Assembly (NCBI GenBank): GCA_964626685.1
Contig: CAZVJY010000002.1
Coordinates: 62,001 to 126,000, forward strand
DNA from: RGEC01 sp964626685
GTDB lineage: Bacteria > Bacteroidota > Bacteroidia > NS11-12g > UBA955
DNA: 64,000 nucleotides
Direction of reading: 5' to 3'
Made by a program: the position numbers and the translations under genes. The stretch's first letter is position 1. The number at the start of each line of letters is the position of its first letter. Below, one piece after another: positions 25,434 to 35,049 of this stretch. Under the pieces are notes generated by a model. It was not told where the DNA came from. It searched no databases and saw only the letters and a program-made list of their open reading frames with translations.

Positions 25434-27242
25434 ATGCCCATTCGCAACATCGCCATCATCGCCCACGTAGACCACGGAAAAACCACACTCGTAGACAAAA
25501 TGCTTTATCAGGCAAGTTTGTTTCGAGACAATCAAGAGGTGGGTGAACTCATCCTCGACAACAACGACCTGGAGCGTGAGCGCGGCATCACCATTCTGGC
25601 CAAGAACGTGAGTGTGAACTGGAAGGGAACCAAGATAAATATAATTGACACCCCAGGCCACGCAGACTTTGGCGGTGAGGTTGAACGTGTGCTCAACATG
25701 GCTGACGGGGTTCTGCTTTTGGTAGATGCTTTTGAAGGACCTATGCCCCAAACCCGCTTTGTGCTTCAAAAAGCGCTTAGTCTGGGCAAAAAAGCCATCG
25801 TGGTAATCAACAAGGTAGACAAACCCAATTGCGATCCCGACCAGACCCACGATGATATTTTCGATTTGTTTTTCAACCTCGGTGCTACCGAAGAGCAGCT
25901 TGATTTTACTACCATCTACGGTAGCGGAAAACAAGGCTGGTTTGGACCTGACTGGAAAAATCCCACACAGGACCTTACCTACCTCATGGATACCATCCTG
26001 AAGGTAGTTCCGGAACCGGTGGTGACGGAAGGTTCTACCCAGTTGCAAATCACCAGCCTGGATTACAGCAACTACACAGGCCGTATTGCTGTAGGTCGTC
26101 TTAACAGGGGTACATTAAAAGAAAACATGCCCGTCACCCTCGTAAAAAGGGATGGTTCTCTGCAAAAATCACGGGTAAAGGAATTGTATTTGTTTGATGG
26201 TTTAGGCAAAGCCAAAACCCAAGAGGTGATTGCAGGGGATATCTGTGCAGTTACCGGTATCGAAAACTTCGAAATCGGCGACACCATTGCCGACTTTGAA
26301 AATCCCGAAGGCATGCCCCCCATCTCTATTGATGAGCCAACCATGAGCATGCTCTTTTCCATCAACAACAGTCCTTTTTTCGGAAAGGAAGGCAAGTTTG
26401 TAACCAGCCGACACCTGCGCGACCGTCTGATGAAGGAAACTGAAAAAAACCTGGCCATGCGTGTGGAAGAAACCGGCAGCGCCGACCAGTTTATCGTATT
26501 CGGCCGCGGCGTATTGCACATCGGTATTCTGGTGGAAACCATGCGCCGTGAAGGCTACGAATTGCAGGTTGGACAGCCCCGCGTAATTATCAAAGAAATT
26601 GACGGTGTACAGTGTGAACCTATCGAAGTGCTGACCGTGGATGTACCGGAAGTTTCCAGCGGTAAAGTAATTGAACTGGTGAGCCAGAAAAAAGGTGAAA
26701 TGCTAAGTATGTTGCCCAAAGGCGACATGGTCCGTATAGAATTTGAAATTCCCAGCCGTGGCCTGATGGGCCTGCGCAGCAACATGCTGACTGCTACTCA
26801 GGGAGAAGCCATTATGAGCCACCGCCTGAAGGGTTACGAGCCTTTCAAAGGCAATATGCCCGGGCGTATTTCTGGCGTTCTGATCAGCAAGGAAAAGGGC
26901 ACCTCTACCGGCTACAGCATGGACAAACTGAAAGACAGGGGCAACTATTTCATTCACCCCGGTGTGGAAGTATATACCGGCCAGATTATCGGTGAACACA
27001 TTAAACCCGGCGATCTGGTGTTAAACATCTGCACAGCCAAGCAAATGACGAACTTCCGCGCAGCAGGCAAAGATGATAACGCTGTGCTGGCTCCTCCAAT
27101 CGAGTTTACGCTGGAAGAAGCCATGGAATATATTCAGGAAGATGAATTTGTGGAAGTAACACCCCAAAGCATCCGCCTGCGCAAGATACTGCTTGACGAA
27201 AACGACCGTAAAAGAGCGTCCAACAAGGCGCTTAGCCTTTAA
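25434..27242 (+). CDS. typA: translational GTPase TypA/BipA
   Basis: A 602-residue ribosome-binding GTPase involved in 50S assembly and stress or cold adaptation. G1 AHVDHGKTTLVDKML (10-24), G2 with RERGITILAKN, G3 DTPGHADFGGEVERV and G4 NKVDKPNCDP are intact. Domain II, domain III and the BipA-specific C-terminal domain (GTSTGYSMDKLKDRGNYFI; MTNFRAAGKDD) follow. Normal length for the family. Its stop overlaps the stop of the convergent patatin gene by 3 bases. Confidence 0.97.
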   Translation: MPIRNIAIIAHVDHGKTTLVDKMLYQASLFRDNQEVGELILDNNDLERERGITILAKNVSVNWKGTKINIIDTPGHADFGGEVERVLNMADGVLLLVDAFEGPMPQTRFVLQKALSLGKKAIVVINKVDKPNCDPDQTHDDIFDLFFNLGATEEQLDFTTIYGSGKQGWFGPDWKNPTQDLTYLMDTILKVVPEPVVTEGSTQLQITSLDYSNYTGRIAVGRLNRGTLKENMPVTLVKRDGSLQKSRVKELYLFDGLGKAKTQEVIAGDICAVTGIENFEIGDTIADFENPEGMPPISIDEPTMSMLFSINNSPFFGKEGKFVTSRHLRDRLMKETEKNLAMRVEETGSADQFIVFGRGVLHIGILVETMRREGYELQVGQPRVIIKEIDGVQCEPIEVLTVDVPEVSSGKVIELVSQKKGEMLSMLPKGDMVRIEFEIPSRGLMGLRSNMLTATQGEAIMSHRLKGYEPFKGNMPGRISGVLISKEKGTSTGYSMDKLKDRGNYFIHPGVEVYTGQIIGEHIKPGDLVLNICTAKQMTNFRAAGKDDNAVLAPPIEFTLEEAMEYIQEDEFVEVTPQSIRLRKILLDENDRKRASNKALSL

Positions 27243-28408
27243 TCCAGCGGCTGGTTTTGCAGCCACTGATGGTTGCTCATCTGCGTTAAAATGGACGCAA
27301 TATCGCCACGGGCTGTCACCAGTTCATCACGCACTTTATTTTTTAGTACAAGGTCTGAAGCAAAACCATTATGCTGTTGGATATAAAGTCCCATCTGCCG
27401 GCCTATAACTTTAACCAGTTCATAATGTCGGGTGTCGGCCATATCCATACCGAATAGGGTTTTATCACTCACCTCGTGGAGGGAATTAAACCCAGCCAGT
27501 GGCTCGGGAAATATACAGTCAGGAAGCTTTCTTAAAGCTGTTGTATCAAATGATATCTGATACCGTCTGTAATCTATCAAATCCCTGAAACGGGGCGAGC
27601 GCAACAAATCGGTCTGCATATCCGAGGCATCCTGTCCCATTTCCGTCATCAGCCAGTTTAGCCAGAAAACAATGTCAGGCCCTTTTGGGTTTTTAACTTC
27701 ATCTGGATTTATAAACTGAGGCGAAATACCGGTTCCCAGGCTGATTACGGTAGTTTTTCCATACTGATAATCAGGATTGCCACTGTAGTTCAGTGCTTCA
27801 ATAATGGCGGCACTGGAGGGATTGTTGTAGGTAGTGGCGCCACCATCGACAAATCTTTCGAGGGGAGCAAAATAAGTGGGCGCTGACATGGAAGCCTCCA
27901 ATGCCGCACGAAGCAATACATCCGCATAGGTTCCACTGCATTCATGCTCACCTACCTGAAAGGCCGTAAAAAAGGTCTCCTCGCCGGCAGACATATCCTT
28001 TGCGGTGATGAGCAGGTCTGTTTTGTGTTTGAGGGCAGCCTCTCTGATGCTCATATCTCGGAAAATCTCTGCTGCAAAACGCCGAAATGCCTTTTTGGTA
28101 AACTGAGGCGGATTAAAAAAACGGCTGCCAAGAAAGAGCGGACTAAACACTTCTGCAGCCATACTATCATAATGCTGCTCTATTTCTACTGCTTCATGAC
28201 CGGTTGCAATCAATGCGGCAATGATAGCCCCTGTTGAGGTCCCCGCTACCATATCAAAGAGTTCATAGGCCGGCATGCCTGTCAACTTCTCAAGACTGAT
28301 CAGCAGCTGAATACTTAAAATCCCCCGCATTCCTCCTCCATCAAGGCATAAAATCAATTTATTGTCTTCCGGAACCCTGATACTTTTCTTGGCATCTGAA
28401 ATTTTCAT
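27239..28408 (-). CDS. patatin-like phospholipase
   Basis: A 389-residue acyl hydrolase of the patatin family, expected to cleave acyl chains from phospho- or glycolipids. The oxyanion motif GGGMRG (24-29), the nucleophile motif GTSTG with Ser58, and the catalytic-dyad Asp188 in VDGGATT are all visible. No signal peptide, so probably cytoplasmic or membrane-associated from inside. Standalone: no cyclic-nucleotide synthase, TIR or other anti-phage partner is adjacent, so a CBASS-type effector role is unsupported. It converges on typA with a 4-base overlap. Confidence 0.9.
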   Translation of the reverse strand: MKISDAKKSIRVPEDNKLILCLDGGGMRGILSIQLLISLEKLTGMPAYELFDMVAGTSTGAIIAALIATGHEAVEIEQHYDSMAAEVFSPLFLGSRFFNPPQFTKKAFRRFAAEIFRDMSIREAALKHKTDLLITAKDMSAGEETFFTAFQVGEHECSGTYADVLLRAALEASMSAPTYFAPLERFVDGGATTYNNPSSAAIIEALNYSGNPDYQYGKTTVISLGTGISPQFINPDEVKNPKGPDIVFWLNWLMTEMGQDASDMQTDLLRSPRFRDLIDYRRYQISFDTTALRKLPDCIFPEPLAGFNSLHEVSDKTLFGMDMADTRHYELVKVIGRQMGLYIQQHNGFASDLVLKNKVRDELVTARGDIASILTQMSNHQWLQNQPLD

Positions 28409-28539
28409 GTGCTTCGTTTTTATTTTGCTAATATAATTTGTTTTTATATTTTTTTCTACTATTTTTACAGAATAATTGCCATTATTGGAAATATATGACT
28501 GATTATATTCGTCATTTATCCAATGGTTTCAATTTCAAA

Positions 28540-28606
28540 AAATGAGGCCCGGCTTACGATTCAGGGGTAATGGAGGGTTCCCCTTTCGGCCGGGTCTCCT
28601 CTTTTT
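28540..28606. other. structured hairpin region upstream of lpd, unexplained
   Basis: In the 279-base gap between patatin and lpd, GAGGCCCGGC (28544-28553) pairs with GCCGGGTCTC (28589-28598, one G-T pair). An inner AGGGG/CCCCT helix (28563-28567 with 28580-28584) lies within. A run of A precedes the left arm and five T follow the right arm. This looks like a terminator or small structured RNA, but no plus-strand gene ends here. Confidence 0.45.
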
Positions 28607-28660
28607 GATCATTGTCAAAAAGGTTGATACAGATAATCGCCGGTAAAAAACAAATTCCCG

Positions 28661-28668
28661 TATTTTTG
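28661..28668 (+). promoter_or_regulatory. -7 element for lpd
   Basis: TATTTTTG, matching TAnnTTTG, 19 bases before the ATG at 28688. It lies downstream of the hairpin region, so the hairpin would not be part of a message started here. Confidence 0.4.
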
Positions 28669-28687
28669 CACCCAATATTCCATTCAC

Positions 28688-30073
28688 ATGAAATTTGACA
28701 TTGCAGTTATCGGCAGCGGACCCGGCGGTTATGTAGCAGCCATCCGTGCCTCTCAGCTTGGCAAGAGTGTTGCCATTATTGAAAAATCTGAACTGGGCGG
28801 GGTATGCCTGAACTGGGGTTGCATCCCCACGAAAGCCCTGCTGAAAAGCGCACAGGTTTTTGACTATATAAACCATGCAAAAGATTACGGCATCACCGTT
28901 TCTTCACATCAGGCCGATTTTGACGGCATGGTACAGCGCAGCCGCGGTGTAGCCGGAAACATGAGCAAAGGTGTGGAATTTCTGATGAAGAAAAATAAAA
29001 TTACCGTTATCAAAGGTGCAGGAAAACTGGCCGGTAAAGGTAAAATTGCGGTAACTGCCGACGGCAAAACCGAAACCGTTGAAGCCGCTAATATCATTCT
29101 TGCAACGGGCGCGCGCAGCCGCGAACTACCCAATATTAAAATCGACGGCACACGGGTTATTGGTTACCGCGAAGCAATGGTTATGCCCAAACAGCCCAAA
29201 GAACTGCTGATTATCGGCAGTGGCGCCATAGGCATGGAGTTTGCTTATTTCTACCACACTATTGGCACCAAAGTCACAATCGTGGAATTTATGCCCCGCA
29301 TTCTTCCCATCGAAGATGAAGAGGTGAGCAAAACCATGGCCATGACCTACAAAAAGCGCGGTATCGAAATTCTTACCGAAAGCAGTGTAGAGAAAGTTGA
29401 CATCAAAGGTGAACGCTGCGTGGTGACAGTAAAAACCAAAACAGGCGAACAAACTTTTGAAGTAGACAACGTATTGAGTGCCGCCGGCGTTCAAACCAAC
29501 CTGGAAAACCTGGGTTTGGAAGAAATGGGTGTTAAAACGGATAAAGGAAAAGTGGTTGTGGATGAATATTACCAAACCAGTGTACCTGGCGTTTATGCCA
29601 TCGGCGATATCGTTCCCGGACCAGCCCTCGCTCACGTGGCAAGTGCTGAAGGTATTATTTGCATAGAGCACATGTGTGGGGTTCACACCGAACCTCTCAA
29701 TTATGGCAACATCCCCGGCTGTACCTACACGCACCCCGAAGTGGCCAGTGTAGGCTTAACCGAGGCCCAGGCCAAGGAAAAAGGCTACGATATCCGCGTG
29801 GGCAAATTCCCGTTCAGTGCCAGTGGCAAAGCCAGCGCAGGTGGACACAAAGAAGGTTTTGTGAAAGTAATTTTTGATAAAAAGTACGGCGAATGGCTGG
29901 GTTGTCATATGGTAGGCGAAGGCGTTACAGATATGATCATTGAAGCGGTGGTGGCCAGAAACCTGGAAACCACAGGCCATGAGATTATCAAGAGTGTGCA
30001 CCCCCACCCTACCATGAGCGAAGCGGTAATGGAAGCCGTGGCTCAGGCGTATGATGAGTGTATCCATCTTTAA
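28688..30073 (+). CDS. lpdA: dihydrolipoyl dehydrogenase
   Basis: A 461-residue FAD enzyme (E3) that reoxidises dihydrolipoamide in pyruvate, 2-oxoglutarate and branched-chain dehydrogenase complexes, or in glycine cleavage. FAD-binding GSGPGGYVAA (9-18), the redox-active pair Cys40/Cys45 in GGVCLNWGCIPTK, the NAD-binding IIGSGAIGMEF (near 175-185), the second FAD motif YAIGD and the C-terminal catalytic His in HPHPTMSEA are all present. It stands alone with its own terminator, so which complex it serves cannot be said. Confidence 0.97.
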   Translation: MKFDIAVIGSGPGGYVAAIRASQLGKSVAIIEKSELGGVCLNWGCIPTKALLKSAQVFDYINHAKDYGITVSSHQADFDGMVQRSRGVAGNMSKGVEFLMKKNKITVIKGAGKLAGKGKIAVTADGKTETVEAANIILATGARSRELPNIKIDGTRVIGYREAMVMPKQPKELLIIGSGAIGMEFAYFYHTIGTKVTIVEFMPRILPIEDEEVSKTMAMTYKKRGIEILTESSVEKVDIKGERCVVTVKTKTGEQTFEVDNVLSAAGVQTNLENLGLEEMGVKTDKGKVVVDEYYQTSVPGVYAIGDIVPGPALAHVASAEGIICIEHMCGVHTEPLNYGNIPGCTYTHPEVASVGLTEAQAKEKGYDIRVGKFPFSASGKASAGGHKEGFVKVIFDKKYGEWLGCHMVGEGVTDMIIEAVVARNLETTGHEIIKSVHPHPTMSEAVMEAVAQAYDECIHL

Positions 30074-30084
30074 TTTTATTATCA

Positions 30085-30124
30085 TCCATAAAAAAAGCCC
30101 GGAAATCCGGGCTTTTTTTATGGA
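30085..30124. terminator. bidirectional terminator between lpd and the vWA gene
   Basis: Perfect 18-bp stem (30085-30102 with 30107-30124), 4-base AAAT loop, with seven A and seven T placed symmetrically. It serves both convergent genes; the vWA gene stop lies only 8 bases away. Confidence 0.88.
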
Positions 30125-30131
30125 TTCAAAA

Positions 30132-32096
30132 CTACCGTCGCAGTACAATTCGTTCTGCCACCCAGCCATTGGCAGTAGGGTATTTCACAAAATAGATTCC
30201 TGAACTGTAGTTACTCAAATCAGGGGTGAGCACATCACCTTTTTTGCAGGTAAACCGCTGAAGGAGCTTTCCTCCAATATCGGAGATAAACACTTCCCTT
30301 ATATCTGCCTGAACATTAATGGTTAAAGGCCCTTCGGTGGGATTGGGATAAATTTTCACCCAGGAAATGGCGCCGTATCTTCCCCGTTCACGTATAATAG
30401 CAGTGTCGCGCAAGGCTGCGCTGTCTTTGGCACTGAGCTTCAAGGCCAAGGTACTGTCCAACTCATTGAAGGGATCTACGGTAACCCTAAGTGAATCGGT
30501 GTGATAAATGGCATTGGCATCCAGGTATTTCTGGCAATCAGGCACGATGGAGAACTCCGAAGTTACTGCCAGCATTTCGTCCAGCAGACTGCGAACGGAG
30601 AAGATATCGGTGCTGGGTTCAATGTGCGGGTTACCAATGCCGCTGTGGTTTGTCAGAAACAGGTATTTCCCATTGGTCAGCAAAGCCATATTGCGCAACA
30701 TAAACTCCGTAAATTTATCGGTGCCACTGCAGGCCACGGGCACAATCCGTATGCCTTTCGCAGCAGCCATAACTACATATTTTTGCAGGGTATCATAAGT
30801 AGGCTGATCGGGATGACAGGGAGCATCCAGCATCAGGAATATAATGCGCGCACGAGCCGTACTGCTCCAGTTCATGTTCAGCACAGCCTGTTTCAATGCC
30901 TGATCCAGGGCCTCGGGATAATCGCCGCCGCCGGCTGCAATTTGATCGAGGATGAAATTGTCTGTTACGTGCGAATTGCTACTGAATGGAGAAATTCTGT
31001 ATACGTATTCATCGCCCTGATCGCGGTAAAACACAGATCCCAGACGCAGGTTTATGTCCTTATTGCGTAAGGCAATGGTTTTAATAAAAGTATCCAAATC
31101 AAGCTTAAGATGGTGAATTTCATCGCCCATGCTGCCGGTAGCATCCACGACAAAAGCTACATCCAACTGGTCTGCCATGCTGCATGGACCATCCATAATC
31201 CAAAAATTCATGCCTTTTTCAAAGGGTTGCACCTTATCCATTTTCTCTGTTCTGCCGAAAGCAGTAACCTCAGCTGTCACTCGCGTTTTGGCTGTTTTAC
31301 CATCTTTACTGCCACCCATAAACCAAAGTTCAGCTTTACCAGTATTGTCGGTGCGGGCTTTCCACAGCGATTCGCCTCCGCCTAACTTTAATTCCACCAC
31401 CGCATCTACCACCGGAACACCAGCAGGTGTGGTAACCTGCACTACATATCGGTCGCCTCGGCTAACATTATACTTATACTTTCTGGCAAACGATTGAAAA
31501 ATCCCTTCGTGCATGTCGGACCACATTTTCCATTTACCAAAGTCGAGAATACTTCCAGCAGTAAGCTTTCCGGCTGCACCCGAAGAAGCCACCGGATATC
31601 CCGGCATTACACCAACAGAGCCAGGTTCTCTGCTCATCAGCGTTTTGTAAAGTTCACCCGGAGGTGGCATTTTGGGTGGTTCAATGGTTTTAATCGAATA
31701 TGGCCGTTCCTCATCATCTGTAGTTGAGGGCGCATGAGCAATTTCGTATCTGGCCCGTTTGGTAACATCGGTTTCAACCCTTGATTTGGAAACCATAGAA
31801 ATATCTACCTTGTTTACCGAACCTTTGGCGGCTTCCATGCTGTTTAGTTCTGTGATATAACCGTCTGCTATGGCAAAAATGCGGTTCTTGCCCTCTTTCG
31901 TGGTGATATTGTACTTGCCATCCGCACCAACATTAAAATAACTGGTATCGCGTTTGTTTATCACCATGATTTTTACATTTTTCAAACTCGCGCCGCTAAC
32001 AGCTTCGCTCACACTGCCGTTAAAATAGGCCTGGGCATTGGCTTTCCAGGAAAACATCCCCAAAGCCAGAACCGGCATTAAAAGTAGTTTTTTCAT
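30132..32096 (-). CDS. vWA-domain surface protein with T9SS sorting domain
   Basis: A 654-residue secreted protein. Signal peptide (MKKLLLMPVLALGMFSWKANA), a carboxypeptidase-regulatory-like beta-sandwich (about 23-110), a linker, an Ig/CarboxypepD-like segment (about 205-290), then a von Willebrand A domain (about 310-490). The vWA metal-ion site is DATGSMGDE (DxSGS type with Thr for Ser). It ends in a T9SS type A domain (KIYPNPTEG... SNYSSGIYFVKY... to the end). The start at 32096 is used because the frame's earlier ATGs add only a polar extension before the signal peptide. Likely a metal-dependent adhesion or surface-assembly protein. Close to divergent from the MBL hydrolase. Confidence 0.85.
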   Translation of the reverse strand: MKKLLLMPVLALGMFSWKANAQAYFNGSVSEAVSGASLKNVKIMVINKRDTSYFNVGADGKYNITTKEGKNRIFAIADGYITELNSMEAAKGSVNKVDISMVSKSRVETDVTKRARYEIAHAPSTTDDEERPYSIKTIEPPKMPPPGELYKTLMSREPGSVGVMPGYPVASSGAAGKLTAGSILDFGKWKMWSDMHEGIFQSFARKYKYNVSRGDRYVVQVTTPAGVPVVDAVVELKLGGGESLWKARTDNTGKAELWFMGGSKDGKTAKTRVTAEVTAFGRTEKMDKVQPFEKGMNFWIMDGPCSMADQLDVAFVVDATGSMGDEIHHLKLDLDTFIKTIALRNKDINLRLGSVFYRDQGDEYVYRISPFSSNSHVTDNFILDQIAAGGGDYPEALDQALKQAVLNMNWSSTARARIIFLMLDAPCHPDQPTYDTLQKYVVMAAAKGIRIVPVACSGTDKFTEFMLRNMALLTNGKYLFLTNHSGIGNPHIEPSTDIFSVRSLLDEMLAVTSEFSIVPDCQKYLDANAIYHTDSLRVTVDPFNELDSTLALKLSAKDSAALRDTAIIRERGRYGAISWVKIYPNPTEGPLTINVQADIREVFISDIGGKLLQRFTCKKGDVLTPDLSNYSSGIYFVKYPTANGWVAERIVLRR

Positions 32097-32175
32097 TGTT
32101 TCCATATCCATCAATACCTAAACTTTGCAAAAGGTAAATGCAAAATGTGTGCTTTGTTTAACCGATTTTTGCCCC

Positions 32176-32808
32176 ATGGTTCAAATTCAGCGGTTCGAGT
32201 TCAGCCCTTTTGCCGAAAACACCTACGTCATCACCGGAACAGACAAGCAATGTCTGATTGTGGATCCGGGTTGCTATGGTGCCTCAGAAGAAATTCAATT
32301 AACAGATTACATTACCGCAAATGGATTAACACCGGTGGCACTGTTGAATACCCACGCCCACATCGACCATATTTTTGGCAACCAATATGTAAAAAACAAG
32401 TGGAATGTTCCCATGTACCTCAGCGAGCTTGACCTCCCTCTATTTGAGAGAGCCGAGAGCATGGCAGCCTTGTGGAACCTTAAATACACGCCTTCTCCCC
32501 TCCCCGATGAAAATTTGCAACCGGGGGAACTTATGCTGGCGGGAATTACGATCGAAGTGAGGCACGTACCCGGGCATGCACCCGGACATATGGTTTTCAT
32601 TCACCACGAAAGCAAAACGGTGATTTGCGGAGATACCCTTTTTCAGGGCAGTATTGGCAGAACAGACCTACCTGGCGGCAACCACGAATTGTTGCTGAAA
32701 AGTATCCGCGAACAGCTTTTCTCACTGCCCGATGATTATTCACTGCTAAGCGGACACGGACCGGCCACATCCGTTGGTGAAGAGCGTGCCAACAATCCGT
32801 TTTTCTGA
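32176..32808 (+). CDS. metallo-beta-lactamase-fold hydrolase (glyoxalase II-like)
   Basis: A 210-residue zinc hydrolase of the MBL/glyoxalase II group. The metal motif T-H-A-H-I-D-H (residues 59-65), His in VPGHAPGHM, the bridging Asp in ICGDTLFQGSIGRTDLPGG and a C-terminal SGHGPATSVGEER are all in place. The pattern is that of the short YcbL-like thioesterases, which hydrolyse thioesters such as S-lactoylglutathione or analogues. The start at 32176 is chosen because the upstream in-frame residues (Cys-rich, not family-like) precede the conserved MVQIQRFEFSPFAENTY start. menD follows closely. Confidence 0.9.
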   Translation: MVQIQRFEFSPFAENTYVITGTDKQCLIVDPGCYGASEEIQLTDYITANGLTPVALLNTHAHIDHIFGNQYVKNKWNVPMYLSELDLPLFERAESMAALWNLKYTPSPLPDENLQPGELMLAGITIEVRHVPGHAPGHMVFIHHESKTVICGDTLFQGSIGRTDLPGGNHELLLKSIREQLFSLPDDYSLLSGHGPATSVGEERANNPFF

Positions 32809-32819
32809 GGCGGCGGTTG

Positions 32820-32827
32820 TACCTTTG
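32820..32827 (+). promoter_or_regulatory. -7 element for menD (TACCTTTG)
   Basis: Matches TAnnTTTG, 12 bases after the MBL gene stop and 6 bases before the proposed TTG start of menD. No -33 TTTG at normal spacing (TTTT at 32800-32804). Confidence 0.3.
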
Positions 32828-32833
32828 CCAAAC

Positions 32834-34411
32834 TTGTCTCACCTGCGCCAAAACCTCGATGCATTTGCCCATGCTTTCAAAGCCCTTGGGATTGATCATA
32901 TCGTTGTTTCTCCCGGCTCACGCAATGCACCCATTATAGCCGGATTTATCCGAGTCGGAGGCTTTACCATGTTATCCGCGCCCGATGAGCGTGCTGCAGC
33001 CTTTATCGCATTGGGATCGGCTCAGGCTACCGGTAAACCGGCGGTGGTAATCTGCACCAGTGGAACGGCTGTCTTGAATCTGTACCCGGGAATTTGCGAA
33101 GCATTTTACCAGCGTATTCCCCTTATTGCCATTACGGCTGACCGCCCAGAAAACCTGATTGACCAGTGGGACGGACAAACCATTCACCAGAAAGATATTT
33201 TTGAAAAGCATATTCTGCAAAGTTTCCATTTGAATTCAGATTTGCACGAATCCGAAGCAGCAAAAGAACTATTGAACTATGTGGCCCGTGCCACCGCGAT
33301 TAGCACAGGCAACCCATGCGGCCCCGTGCACATCAATATTCCGCTGAAGGAGCCTATTTATGCAGACCTCGATTCTCCGGTTGAAACGGATTTTACACCG
33401 ACTGAATTACTGGAAGAAAATTCACATGAAAAGATTTCAATTCCGGCCGAATGGCTGAAGACCGGTAAAATCCTGTTTCTGGTTGGACAACACAAGCCGG
33501 ATGAAAACCTGAGGCATGTTTTGCGGTCTGTTTCCCAAATGTTCCCGGTTGTAACAGATGTACTCAGCAATGCACACTCCAAAGACACGCTTGGCTGCAC
33601 GGAAACCATGGACATGCTTTCGGATATACACAGACCCGATATTCTGATCACGATGGGCATGGGCGTGGTCAGCAAAAGCCTAAAAATACAGTTGCGAAAG
33701 CTTGACATTACGTCGCATTTTCATTTGGGTGATGGAGGTTTCACAGGTGACCCCTTCTTTACGCGGCCAATTACCCTGAAGGCTGATGCCGCTGCAGTCA
33801 TGGCCGATTGGATCCAACAATACGGCGGCAAGTCAGACCCCTATTTTTTGCATGCCTGGAAAACTGTTTGCAGTGAGAAATCAAGCCAGGATACCGAACC
33901 TACAATAATCAGAAGTATTTTAAAAAACATACCCGAAGATGCCTGCCTTCAACTGGGAAACAGCATGGTAGTGCGCTACGCCAATGGCTGCAACAAACTA
34001 CCGCAAACCGTATTCGGCAACCGTGGCACCAGCGGCATTGACGGATCGGTAAGCACGGCCATGGGCTATGCCTGGGCCAACCCGGAACAGCAGGTTTATT
34101 GCATAACCGGCGACATCGGATTCTTATATGACAAAAATGCCTGGTGGTGCAATCCTTTGCCCAAGAACATTCTGGTAGTCATTCTCAACAACCGCGGCGG
34201 AATGATATTTGATCGCCTGCATGGCCCTGAAAAACTCCCTGAATTGCGCAATTTCGTGCATACCCCGCATCACTTTGATGCCAAAGCGATAGCAACACAT
34301 TACAATGTTCCTTATGCAAGGTTTAACAGCCCGGAATTGCTTCAGGCTTTAGATAACACTGCTGATTTCATGAAAACAAATACAGGTATTTTGGAGATCC
34401 TTTCCGCATGA
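32834..34411 (+). CDS. menD: 2-succinyl-5-enolpyruvyl-6-hydroxy-3-cyclohexene-1-carboxylate synthase
   Basis: ThDP-dependent enzyme of menaquinone synthesis that joins isochorismate and 2-oxoglutarate. Motifs: VVSPGSRNAPI near the start, CTSGTA, ADRPENLIDQWDGQTIHQ and the ThDP-binding GDIGFLYDKNAWW ... NNRGGMIF. There is no ATG before the conserved PGSR motif, so the start is non-ATG. The frame is open to a TTG at 32774 (inside the MBL gene), but TTG at 32834 gives a normal N-terminal length (about 26 residues before PGSR) and follows a promoter-like motif; TTG at 32825 is also possible. About 525 residues, close to the family norm of about 550. Its end overlaps the next gene by 4 bases. Confidence 0.92.
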   Translation: MSHLRQNLDAFAHAFKALGIDHIVVSPGSRNAPIIAGFIRVGGFTMLSAPDERAAAFIALGSAQATGKPAVVICTSGTAVLNLYPGICEAFYQRIPLIAITADRPENLIDQWDGQTIHQKDIFEKHILQSFHLNSDLHESEAAKELLNYVARATAISTGNPCGPVHINIPLKEPIYADLDSPVETDFTPTELLEENSHEKISIPAEWLKTGKILFLVGQHKPDENLRHVLRSVSQMFPVVTDVLSNAHSKDTLGCTETMDMLSDIHRPDILITMGMGVVSKSLKIQLRKLDITSHFHLGDGGFTGDPFFTRPITLKADAAAVMADWIQQYGGKSDPYFLHAWKTVCSEKSSQDTEPTIIRSILKNIPEDACLQLGNSMVVRYANGCNKLPQTVFGNRGTSGIDGSVSTAMGYAWANPEQQVYCITGDIGFLYDKNAWWCNPLPKNILVVILNNRGGMIFDRLHGPEKLPELRNFVHTPHHFDAKAIATHYNVPYARFNSPELLQALDNTADFMKTNTGILEILSA

Positions 34412-35049
34412 AAACTGCTGTTATTGCCGGAGCATCCGGACTGGTAGGTTCAGCGTTGCTACCCATGCTGCTTGATTCCGAAGAGTACAAGTCGGTGATT
34501 TCGCTGGGTAGAAAAACACTTCCACTGGTCCACCCAAAACTGATACAGATTCAAACTGATTTTTCAGACCTGTCGGAATTGCAAACCCATATTGACCATG
34601 TATATTGCTGCCTTGGAACAACCATACGCAAGGCTGGATCCAAGGAAAATTTCATACAGGTAGACCATGATTTTCCTATAGAACTCGCAAAAACAGCGAT
34701 TCGCAATGGATCAGATACTTTTACTGTAATTACCGCCATCGCATCTGATGAAAATTCAAGATGGTTTTACTCCCGTGTGAAAGGTAAATTAGAGAATGAA
34801 CTGAAACTACTGGGTTTTAAAAAACTCAATATCCTGCGGCCCTCTATGCTGTTGGGCCCGCGAAAGGAATTCAGGCTTGGTGAATGGATAAGTAAACAAA
34901 TAATGATCCTGCTTTCATGGCTGATTCCGGCCAAATACATGGCTGTAAGGGACCAAATGGTTGCCAGGTGTATGTTGCACTCAACCTTACACCATCAAAA
35001 CGGGACATTTATTCTGGAAAATGCCGATATTCTGAAATTCAATACCTGA
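34408..35049 (+). CDS. NAD(P)-binding oxidoreductase (atypical SDR, HTATIP2-like)
   Basis: A 213-residue Rossmann protein with an N-terminal dinucleotide motif (AVIAGASGLVGSALL, 4-18), YCCLGTTIRKAGS, a SDENSRWFYSRVKGKLE segment containing the Y-x3-K-like pair, and LRPSMLLGPRKE. This is the pattern of small NAD(P)H-binding proteins related to HTATIP2. The substrate is unknown. It overlaps menD by ATGA, so it is translationally coupled. It converges on the small OMP gene with an 11-base overlap. Confidence 0.85.
   Translation: MKTAVIAGASGLVGSALLPMLLDSEEYKSVISLGRKTLPLVHPKLIQIQTDFSDLSELQTHIDHVYCCLGTTIRKAGSKENFIQVDHDFPIELAKTAIRNGSDTFTVITAIASDENSRWFYSRVKGKLENELKLLGFKKLNILRPSMLLGPRKEFRLGEWISKQIMILLSWLIPAKYMAVRDQMVARCMLHSTLHHQNGTFILENADILKFNT

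Noticed and set aside
25359..26048. Minus-strand open frame of 229 codons over typA
   Set aside because: Antisense shadow of the strongly conserved TypA GTPase domain; no promoter or recognisable domain.
27239..28408. Patatin gene as an anti-phage (CBASS CapV-like) effector
   Set aside because: No nucleotidyltransferase, accessory or other defence gene is adjacent; neighbours are typA and lpd.
32185..32205. T-loop-like GGTTCGAGTTC, a possible tRNA
   Set aside because: It lies inside the MBL coding frame (QRFEFSPF) and no acceptor stem or anticodon arm surrounds it.
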